Source: an uncultured Candidatus Melainabacteria bacterium
Lineage (GTDB): Bacteria > Cyanobacteriota > Vampirovibrionia > Gastranaerophilales > Gastranaerophilaceae
DNA: 57,756 nt
Reading direction: 5' to 3'
Assembly (NCBI GenBank): GCA_934754505.1
Contig: CAKVIE010000013.1
Location: 1-57,756, forward strand
Both the position numbers and the translations under genes were made by a program. Positions 51,779-57,756 of this stretch are shown here, in pieces. Numbering within the stretch: position 1 is the first letter of the stretch; each line of letters begins with the position of its first letter. A model generated the notes under the pieces. That model searched no databases. It saw nothing but the letters and a program-made list of their open reading frames with translations, and had not been told where the DNA came from.

Positions 51779-53184
51779 AAAAAACAGCCTTAATCCCCAT
51801 AGACAACCGCCCCGTATGCTATACACTGCCGCAAATGACAGCTGCTATTAACTCGGACTTCAAGCTGAGTATGCCTAATCGAAAATTGTTGGGCAATTTG
51901 ACAAAAGAAGCTGATACCGAAGCCCTGTTTGAATGGCTTGAAGACTTGAAAGACGTTGATTACCTTGTTATTTCATCAGATACACTGCTTTATGGCGGAT
52001 TAATCCCGTCAAGAAGAAGCTCCGAAACAAAGGAAGATTTGGATAAAAAAATACTTCGATTGAGAAATATTCTCTTGAATAAACCTAATTGTAAAACGTA
52101 TGTTTTTTCAAGCATAATGCGAATTTCCAATAACAATGCGAACGAAGAAGAAAAAGAATACTGGTCTGAATGGGGTAAAAAAATTTACGAATACTCCTTC
52201 AATCTTCACAAATTTGAGGTCGAAGGCAACAATTCTTCTAAAGAACGTGCAAAAGCTCTTTCTGCCGAAATTCCCCAAAAAATTTTGATTGATTGGCTTT
52301 CAACCCGCTCAAGAAATTTCGACATCAATAAATCCTTGCTTAAACTCTATGATGACGGGGTTATTGATACTTTGGTCTATTCAAAAGACGATTGTGCTCA
52401 ATACGGTTTGAATATTAAAGAAGCAAAATATTTTGAATATGAAACCGCCAACCGCCCGAGAGCAGCCGTTAAAACAGGTGCAGACGAAATACCTTTGGCT
52501 CTCATCGCAAGATGTATGTCTGACGGGCATGTGGTAAAAATTGCACCGTTTTTCACAAATCCGGAAAGTATTGATAAAATTTCAAATTACGAAGATATTT
52601 CGGTTAAAAAATCCGTAGAAAGCCAGATTTATACCGCAGGCGGCGATGTTTGCGATAAAAAAGATGCCGATATAATTTTGTACGTGAATAACTTTAAAGA
52701 CAAACAGGGCGAAATTGTCATGGGCGAAAAAACAGAAGAATTTTCGGGCTTTTTGGCAAGTTTTGACAGACCGTCGGCAATAGCTGACATAGTCAACGCA
52801 AACGGCTCTGATAATAAGTTTATAAAAGAACTTTTCAAAACAAAATTAAACGGCTTGACAGGTTATGCAGGGTGGAATACAACCGGAAACACTCTCGGTT
52901 CTGCAATTTCGGCTGCAATGTTTACGCATTTTGCAAAAAAATCTAAAACCGAAAATACAGAAGCCTTCAAAAAACTTTTAGCAGTAAGATTTTTAGACGA
53001 TTGGGCTTATCAGGCAAATTTACGAGAAAAAATCAAAGCTGAAAATATTAAAGATTTGTCAATGATTAAAGAACTTTTTAAACCTTACGAAGAAATCATT
53101 TCGAAAGTTTTGAGTTTTGATTGCTCAAATGCCAAATATTCTTTCCCTTGGAACAGATTTTTTGAAATAGAAATAGAATTATAA
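51775..53184 (+). CDS. DUF4127 family protein
   Basis: A 469-residue protein of the DUF4127 family, recognised by the N-terminal IPIDNRPVCYTLPQ, ISSDTLLYGGLIPSR, and the C-terminal GYAGWNTTGNTLGSA and VRFLDDWAYQ segments. The biochemical role is not settled; active-site-like Asp, Arg and Asn residues in these motifs suggest a hydrolase. No signal peptide is seen. It overlaps the WYL gene by 4 nt, the last gene of the mutS2 operon. Confidence 0.88.
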   Translation: MKKTALIPIDNRPVCYTLPQMTAAINSDFKLSMPNRKLLGNLTKEADTEALFEWLEDLKDVDYLVISSDTLLYGGLIPSRRSSETKEDLDKKILRLRNILLNKPNCKTYVFSSIMRISNNNANEEEKEYWSEWGKKIYEYSFNLHKFEVEGNNSSKERAKALSAEIPQKILIDWLSTRSRNFDINKSLLKLYDDGVIDTLVYSKDDCAQYGLNIKEAKYFEYETANRPRAAVKTGADEIPLALIARCMSDGHVVKIAPFFTNPESIDKISNYEDISVKKSVESQIYTAGGDVCDKKDADIILYVNNFKDKQGEIVMGEKTEEFSGFLASFDRPSAIADIVNANGSDNKFIKELFKTKLNGLTGYAGWNTTGNTLGSAISAAMFTHFAKKSKTENTEAFKKLLAVRFLDDWAYQANLREKIKAENIKDLSMIKELFKPYEEIISKVLSFDCSNAKYSFPWNRFFEIEIEL

Positions 53185-53217
53185 TAAAACTCTTTATTTA
53201 TAAGCATTTCAAAACAA

Positions 53218-53269
53218 CCGTCAGCCACTTATTGACAACTGTTTTTTAGTGTCAACAAATGGTTTACAA
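53218..53269. repeat. 21-bp palindrome pair 3 (copies E and F)
   Basis: Copy E at 53218-53238 (reverse orientation, CCGTCAGCCACTTATTGACAA) and copy F at 53249-53269 (GTGTCAACAAATGGTTTACAA), 10 bp apart, in the gap between the convergent DUF4127 and radical SAM genes. Confidence 0.75.
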
Positions 53270-53285
53270 CACCCCAAAAGTCTTA

Positions 53286-54278
53286 TTATAACTCATGCCC
53301 ACGGAAAGAAACATGGATATCTTTTTTCTTTTTAATTTCTTGAAGAAGGCAGACAACTCTATCAATAGGCTCATATTTCAATTTTCGATATTCAGCTTCA
53401 TTGACTGTGAAATCCACAAGGTCATAAAGATAGCTCGGAATATTATCTTTATTTTCGTTATACCATTCCATTTCTATATCGAAGGCAACGCAACCTATTC
53501 CGACATTTTGAGATTTATCAAAGTATTTTAGAATTTCGTCTTTTGTGTCATTTACATTGGGGATAATAATATATTTTGTTTTGACAAGACTGTCATATTT
53601 TTGGGCTTTCAAATAGAGCGAAATATTGTTCCAAACCTTGTCAAAAGCATCAACACCTTTAATTTTTCGGAACATTTCTCTTGTCCCGGAATCGACCGAA
53701 ATCATAATATTTACAATATCTTTTTGAAGTCCTTCGGCAATAATTTCGGAATATTTTATTCCGTTTGTTAAAATTCTGACAGGAGAAAGTTTTTTATCGA
53801 TAAACAATTTAATGAGATTGTCAAAACTTTTGTACAAAGTCGGCTCACCGCCTGCAACAGTAATTTGTCCTCCCTGCCTTAAATACCCTTCATCAGCAAG
53901 TTGTTTTATTACAGGAAAAACGTCATATTCTTGAGCATTTGTTTTATGTCCTTGTGTTAACTGGCAGTAAGTACATTTTGCATTGCAATTTATACCATGA
54001 TTGAAGTTAATACTTGCTATGTAATCTTCATCATCATAATCTTTTTCTTCAAGGTAAATGCAATTTTTGCACTCCGGAATACCTTCACCTGATTTCATTT
54101 TGTTGCGATATTGCCTCTTTAAAGCGAAAAACATTTGTAAATCAAGTAAATCACCATGATAATCATCAATAAGTTTTTTAAATCCGCCGCCTTCTTTCGT
54201 AGTACGACAGCAAAAATTTATGGAATCCTGTGCAAAATCAAGCCCGTGTTCAATTAAATCGCAACTTAAATATCTCAT
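53286..54278 (-). CDS. Stand-alone radical SAM protein (family member 3)
   Basis: A 330-residue sibling of the genes at 20.2 and 39.6 kb. It has the N-terminal CC (NFCCRTTKEGG, near 23), CKNC near residue 70, SAM cluster CNAKCTYC near residue 98 and VAGGEPTL near 140. The loop SVDSGTREMFRKIKG and a late DIEMEWYNEN, against DVEAWYSG in member 1, confirm the relationship. AAAGGG precedes the ATG. It is bracketed by palindrome pairs 3 and 4. No peptide substrate is seen nearby. Confidence 0.82.
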   Translation of the reverse strand: MRYLSCDLIEHGLDFAQDSINFCCRTTKEGGGFKKLIDDYHGDLLDLQMFFALKRQYRNKMKSGEGIPECKNCIYLEEKDYDDEDYIASINFNHGINCNAKCTYCQLTQGHKTNAQEYDVFPVIKQLADEGYLRQGGQITVAGGEPTLYKSFDNLIKLFIDKKLSPVRILTNGIKYSEIIAEGLQKDIVNIMISVDSGTREMFRKIKGVDAFDKVWNNISLYLKAQKYDSLVKTKYIIIPNVNDTKDEILKYFDKSQNVGIGCVAFDIEMEWYNENKDNIPSYLYDLVDFTVNEAEYRKLKYEPIDRVVCLLQEIKKKKDIHVSFRGHEL

Positions 54279-54354
54279 TTTTAACCCTTTAAGAATGATT
54301 TATCGTATTGAAAAAATTTTATCATAAAATCTTGTGAAAATATATATCAAGATA

Positions 54355-54430
54355 TTGTCAACCAATAGTTTACAACTGCAAATGCCTTATAATTATTATC
54401 TATACAAATTTGTCAACCATTAGTTTACAC
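54355..54430. repeat. 21-bp palindrome pair 4 (copies G and H)
   Basis: Copy G at 54355-54375 (TTGTCAACCAATAGTTTACAA) and copy H at 54410-54430 (TTGTCAACCATTAGTTTACAC), in direct orientation, 34 bp apart. H abuts the stop codon of the next gene. These are the two best matches to the consensus. Confidence 0.85.
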
Positions 54431-55939
54431 TTAATATTTTTGCTTTTTATAATAGCATTTTATAAAGTTACCATAGTAATTTTCAACTTCATAAACAATT
54501 TTGCAATTATCACGGACTGTTTTTTCAATCGTTTGAGAATACATAACATATTTATCCGATAAAAAGAAGTAGATATAGGAATTATCGGGGAAGAAATCCG
54601 CCAAATCGCCGTCATTAAATTTTGCAATAAGTTTTGAACTGTTATAAGTATGATTTATATCATAAGTTATAAACAAATCTCGGTTGTAATAATTCGGAAA
54701 AATATAGTCATCAGGGGTTATATCGGACTTAGCCAAAACCTCAAAAAACTGTTTCATATTGGAAAAACTGTATTCTTCAACAAGATTTTTTTCATTCAGA
54801 TTAAAAGCCGTAAAAATCTTAACAGAAATCAAAAGCAGGCAAAAAACAATATTGGTTGCTTTATACAAATTTATTCGATTTTCAAAACTTATATCAAAAG
54901 AAAATGTCAATAAAACAATAAAAACAGGAATCAGATAAAAACTGACTCTTTCAGGGGCAAACGGGTAGATAGACAAAATTCCGAGTATCAAACCGATAAC
55001 AAAAGGCATTGTTAAAATAATTAAAAAATATTTATCCGTTTTAAATAATTTTAAAACAGAAAAACCTGTAAACACAAGAATTACAGGGAAACAAAACGAC
55101 GGCATTCCGCTCAAAAACATTATGAGATTTTTAAATTCAGAAAAATTATGCGGAAAGAACACCGCATTTTGTATATGCCCGCTCCAGAAAGATTGCAACT
55201 GAACATTTGAAATATTTGAAACACAATTAAAGAAATAATAAACAACAACCGCCGAACCGAAACAAAGGCAGAAACAAAGCATAGATTTAAAAATTTGTAT
55301 TTTTTTTAATTTTTCATCACACAGCATTTTGCCGAAATAAGCAAAGAAAAGAGCCGCAACAATAATACAAGCGGTATATGAACAAAACATACATATAATA
55401 CAGAAAACAGCAGCTAATACGGATTTTTTTGCATCAGGAACAACATCTTTTATATTATAGGCGAAAATCAATAATAAAAGGCTTATTAAAACATCAGTCG
55501 TATAATGTTTAAAGATATATGAATAAGTAATAAGTTTTATGTTGAAAGTAAATGTTAATAAAGAAAAAACAACTGCAAGCCTGTTTTTGAATAATTTGTT
55601 AATAAGAAAACAAAATAAAAACAGTGAACAAATAGACGAAATAAACGGCAATAACCGCAAATACACTTCATGAATGCCGCATTTAGAATAGATAAACTTC
55701 GACAAAATCATAAAAAACGGAGGAGAACATTGAGCCTGCTCCAAAGGCAAAAATAACTGCCAATAACTTTTCACCTGTAAATTATGAATTAATCCGCCTT
55801 CATCACAAAAAAACGACATTGGATGTACCAAACCGAATGTTCTAAAAAAAATGCCAAAAAATATTATGTAGAAAATAACGGCGAAAAAAAATCCGTTTAA
55901 AATTTTTTTTGAAATGTTAATTTTTGTGTTTACGGACAT
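54431..55939 (-). CDS. Membrane glycosyltransferase, GT39/RgtA-D-like
   Basis: A 502-residue polytopic membrane protein with about ten to twelve hydrophobic segments. The first periplasmic loop carries CDEGG and then QCSPPFFMILSKF, the layout of the acidic catalytic loop in ArnT/PMT-type enzymes that use polyprenyl-phosphate sugars. A soluble C-terminal part follows (from about 375). It would add sugars to lipid, glycan or protein on the periplasmic side. The ATG at 55939 is preferred (a GATAGT box 7 nt upstream); the in-frame ATG at 55954 is possible. Confidence 0.78.
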   Translation of the reverse strand: MSVNTKINISKKILNGFFFAVIFYIIFFGIFFRTFGLVHPMSFFCDEGGLIHNLQVKSYWQLFLPLEQAQCSPPFFMILSKFIYSKCGIHEVYLRLLPFISSICSLFLFCFLINKLFKNRLAVVFSLLTFTFNIKLITYSYIFKHYTTDVLISLLLLIFAYNIKDVVPDAKKSVLAAVFCIICMFCSYTACIIVAALFFAYFGKMLCDEKLKKIQIFKSMLCFCLCFGSAVVVYYFFNCVSNISNVQLQSFWSGHIQNAVFFPHNFSEFKNLIMFLSGMPSFCFPVILVFTGFSVLKLFKTDKYFLIILTMPFVIGLILGILSIYPFAPERVSFYLIPVFIVLLTFSFDISFENRINLYKATNIVFCLLLISVKIFTAFNLNEKNLVEEYSFSNMKQFFEVLAKSDITPDDYIFPNYYNRDLFITYDINHTYNSSKLIAKFNDGDLADFFPDNSYIYFFLSDKYVMYSQTIEKTVRDNCKIVYEVENYYGNFIKCYYKKQKY

Positions 55940-56078
55940 TATCGTTACTATCACTCATTATTACGGAAAAAATTTTAGCACGAAAAAAACGAAAATTAAA
56001 AGTTTTTTGACAAGACACAGCCAATCGGAATAGAATTAAAAAAGATAAAAAATTTGTAAAAGATTAGGGGAAACGGGA

Positions 56079-56684
56079 ATGGGATACCGATTTGAGATAA
56101 TAACGGGGCCGATGAGCTGCGGAAAGACTGAAGAATTATTAAGAAGAATAAGACGTTTAATAATTGCAAAAAAGAAAGTAAAAGTAGTTTCACCATCAAT
56201 CGATACAAGAGCCAAAAGAGATTGCATTGAGTCAAGAAACGGCTTGTGGCTTGATACTGCAAAAGTTAAAAATGCAAGAGAAATTCTCGACGTCGTTGAA
56301 AAAGATGACGATGTAATCGCAATAGACGAACTGCAATTTTTTGATAAAGAAATCGTAAATGTAATAAATACACTGGTCATGCAGGGTAAAAGAGTTATCG
56401 GAACGGGTTTGGATTTGGATTTCAAAGGCGAACCGTTCGGTTCAATGCCGGAATTACTTGCTTATGCGGATAAAGTCGATAAATTAACCGCAATTTGTAT
56501 GAAATGCGGAAGCGAATACGCCGTAAGAACCCAAAGACTCATTGACGGTGAACCTGCCGATATTAATTCTCCGTTGATAATGATTGGTGCAGATGAAACT
56601 TATGAAGCAAGATGTACAGATTGTTGGGAAATAAAAAATTCACAAGCCGGAAAATCAACAATGACAAGCTCTTTAGTACAATAA
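56079..56684 (+). CDS. tdk: Thymidine kinase (type II)
   Basis: A 201-residue salvage enzyme that phosphorylates thymidine with ATP. The P-loop is GPMSCGKT (about 10-17), and IAIDELQFF holds the catalytic glutamate. The lasso segment GTGLDLDFKGEPFG is present. The structural zinc site is CMKCG near 146 and CTDC near 185. GGGGA upstream serves as ribosome-binding site. Confidence 0.96.
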   Translation: MGYRFEIITGPMSCGKTEELLRRIRRLIIAKKKVKVVSPSIDTRAKRDCIESRNGLWLDTAKVKNAREILDVVEKDDDVIAIDELQFFDKEIVNVINTLVMQGKRVIGTGLDLDFKGEPFGSMPELLAYADKVDKLTAICMKCGSEYAVRTQRLIDGEPADINSPLIMIGADETYEARCTDCWEIKNSQAGKSTMTSSLVQ

Positions 56685-56758
56685 AAAATAATTATTATTA
56701 AGTTTTGTAAATTATTTAATTAAAGTATAGCAATAAAAAAAGATTTTTATTTTAATAC

Positions 56759-56787
56759 TTGCATAAAAATAAAATAAGATATATAAT
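56759..56787 (+). promoter_or_regulatory. Strong promoter of the prepilin gene
   Basis: TTGCAT (56759-56764), a 17-nt spacer and TATAAT (56782-56787). The predicted start is near 56794. Confidence 0.8.
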
Positions 56788-56793
56788 TAGAAC

Positions 56794-56848
56794 ATAACCT
56801 ATGTAATGAGCCCGAAAGGGTGTGTTAATATAAAAAAGGAGAATTTAA
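56794..56848 (+). promoter_or_regulatory. Structured 5' leader of the prepilin mRNA
   Basis: The leader of about 55 nt can form ACATA-ACC-TATGT and then GCCC-GAAA-GGGT (a GNRA-type tetraloop), followed by a single-stranded AAAAAAGGAG ribosome-binding site. It probably stabilises an abundant message. It does not match a riboswitch I know. Confidence 0.55.
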
Positions 56849-57442
56849 ATGAAAAAAGGTTTTACTTTAGCAGAAGTTTTGATTACACTCGTAATTATCG
56901 GTGTTATCGCAGCTATGACAATCCCTACATTGATGAATTCAACTAACCAACAAGAATTCAGAGTAGGTTTGAAGAAAGCTATCTCAGCAGTTAACCAAGC
57001 AGTATCTTTGAACTATGCATTAGAAGGTAAGAGCATTGGTGATACAGACTTAGATTCAAGTGCAGGCGTTGTAGCTAACCTCTTCCAAAAGAGAATGAGC
57101 GTTATTTCAACAGCAACATCAGACGTTGCATTCGCAACATCATCAGATGTTACACCTTCAACAGATAACGTATTCTACACAGCAGATGGTATGAGATATG
57201 CAGTTAACGTTTCATCATCAGCTACATTTGATACTGATGCAAATGAATACTATTATGGTTACTTGCTCATCGACGTAAACGGTGACAAAGGACCTAACTC
57301 ATTGACAACTGATGCAAAAGCACCGAGAGATACATATATCGCAACAGTTTATGGTAACAGAGTTGTTGCTGGTAAACCGGGTGCAACATCAGGTGAAGGC
57401 TACGCTCCGAAAGGCGTATTGTTCGATAAGAAAACAAACTAA
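56849..57442 (+). CDS. Type IV pilin-like / pseudopilin protein
   Basis: A 197-residue protein with a class III signal: MKKG/FTLAEVLITLVIIGVIAAM, cleavage after G4, Glu at +5, then a hydrophobic helix. The C-terminal part is Ser/Thr/Asp-rich and predicted beta, containing VDVNGDKGPN-like text (IDVNGDKGPNSL), a pseudopilin calcium-site-like loop. A strong promoter, structured leader, good ribosome-binding site and tight terminator suggest high expression as a monocistronic unit. It could be a major pilin or a general-secretion pseudopilin. Confidence 0.9.
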   Translation: MKKGFTLAEVLITLVIIGVIAAMTIPTLMNSTNQQEFRVGLKKAISAVNQAVSLNYALEGKSIGDTDLDSSAGVVANLFQKRMSVISTATSDVAFATSSDVTPSTDNVFYTADGMRYAVNVSSSATFDTDANEYYYGYLLIDVNGDKGPNSLTTDAKAPRDTYIATVYGNRVVAGKPGATSGEGYAPKGVLFDKKTN

Positions 57443-57471
57443 TCGAAACTTAATAAGTAAAGCTTATTATA

Positions 57472-57505
57472 GAAACCCTTTCCAATCGGAAAGGGTTTTC
57501 TTTTT
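57472..57505 (+). terminator. Terminator after the prepilin gene
   Basis: GAAACCCTTTCC / GGAAAGGGTTTTC 12-bp stem with a 4-nt loop and T-run. Confidence 0.93.
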
Positions 57506-57584
57506 GTAAAAAACAAAAAAATTTAAAGAAAGATATGTTAAACAATTTATTTTATATTTTATAAATACACACAAAGCAACAAAT

Positions 57585-57756
57585 AGCGACTGGGAGCAAG
57601 CAGGCGTTCAGTTTAGTTAATCTGCTTTTATTTGAGAGTATTTGCACGTTTTTCTCGTAAGGAAATTTTTTTATGGTACGTCATCACGAGGAGCGGAGCG
57701 ACCAGTGAGCAGAGTGCACTCTGCCGAAAAAAACAATCCGGTGAATTGTTTTTTGA
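57585..57756. repeat. Repeat-rich window end, related to the 9.5-kb element
   Basis: No ORF. GTTCAGTTTAGTTAATCTG near 57606 resembles the core of the 9526-9710 element. CGTCATCACGAGGAGCGGAGCG (57679 on) is a variant of its terminal repeat. A perfect 16-bp palindrome GCAGAGTGCACTCTGC lies at 57709-57724, and an AAAAAACAAT / ATTGTTTTTT hairpin at 57728-57754. The element is cut by the window end. Confidence 0.6.

Noticed and set aside
56794..56848. Cyclic-di-GMP riboswitch in the prepilin leader
   Set aside because: Only about 55 nt long and lacking the conserved GEMM core; it fits simple stabilising hairpins better.
1..57756. CRISPR array, prophage or insertion sequence
   Set aside because: No regularly spaced repeats, no integrase, transposase or phage structural cluster; the tail-fibre-like gene at 34 kb stands alone with a pilin signal.

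Overview
The window is a low-G+C (about one third G+C by eye), gene-dense bacterial chromosome segment. It holds one tRNA gene and no rRNA, prophage, CRISPR array or insertion sequence that I can recognise. The gene mix fits a diderm, non-photosynthetic relative of cyanobacteria of the gut Melainabacteria/Gastranaerophilales type: prepilin-like proteins, TrmFO, a GH57 alpha-glucan enzyme, a WhiG/FliA-type sigma factor, many stand-alone radical SAM enzymes and GT2 operons. That placement is inference from gene content; no marker comparison could be run.

Layout. 0.4-1.5 kb: a zinc-ribbon mini-protein and a YhcC-type radical SAM protein. 1.5-6.1 kb: three tandem paralogous HExxH zinc-metalloprotease-like genes, separated by two spacers that read as identical, next to a His/Cys-rich protein (6.2-6.8 kb). 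6.9-10.9 kb: tRNA-Gly(GCC), polyprenyl synthase, signal peptidase I, an orphan sugar ABC permease, a MITE-like repeat, Ogt and a queuosine-precursor transporter. 11-14.4 kb: two tandem radical SAM proteins with an N-terminal SPASM-like domain, then trmFO. 14.5-17.5 kb: a CpaE-like ATPase overlapping a degenerate CpaF-like pseudo-ATPase. 17.5-23.2 kb: housekeeping genes (mnmA, dnaB, and an rplS-ylqF-rnhB-radical SAM operon). 23.4-30.5 kb: a small basic protein and a four-gene operon of GT2 glycosyltransferases with a long coiled-coil protein. 30.6-41.2 kb: a winged-helix protein, GH57, a DciA-like protein, a prepilin fused to a tail-fibre/S74 chaperone module, rqcP, a radical SAM remnant, a regulator, a 2-hydroxyacyl-CoA dehydratase-like protein, a sigma-28-type factor, a radical SAM protein and an EF-hand protein. 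41.5-57.4 kb: ybaB-recR, an NSS transporter, a repeat protein, Hsp20, a B12-type radical SAM protein, a mutS2-WYL-WYL-DUF4127 operon, a radical SAM protein, a membrane glycosyltransferase, tdk and a major-type prepilin.

How the parts work together. Several genes are envelope- or surface-directed: the GT2 operon, the GT39-like enzyme, LepB, two prepilins, and the CpaE/CpaF remnant of a Tad-type motor. Translation and tRNA maintenance is well represented: TrmFO, MnmA, the queuosine transporter, RqcP, L19 and YlqF. Genome maintenance is represented by DnaB, DciA-like, MutS2, RecR/YbaB, Ogt and RNase HII.

Genome-scale signals not explained by genes: (1) the octamer GGCATGCC is strongly over-represented, recalling the HIP1 palindrome of cyanobacteria; (2) a 21-bp imperfect palindrome occurs in four intergenic pairs between 41 and 54.5 kb; (3) several genes have a -10 box about 6-11 nt upstream of the start codon, which implies leaderless or near-leaderless mRNAs.
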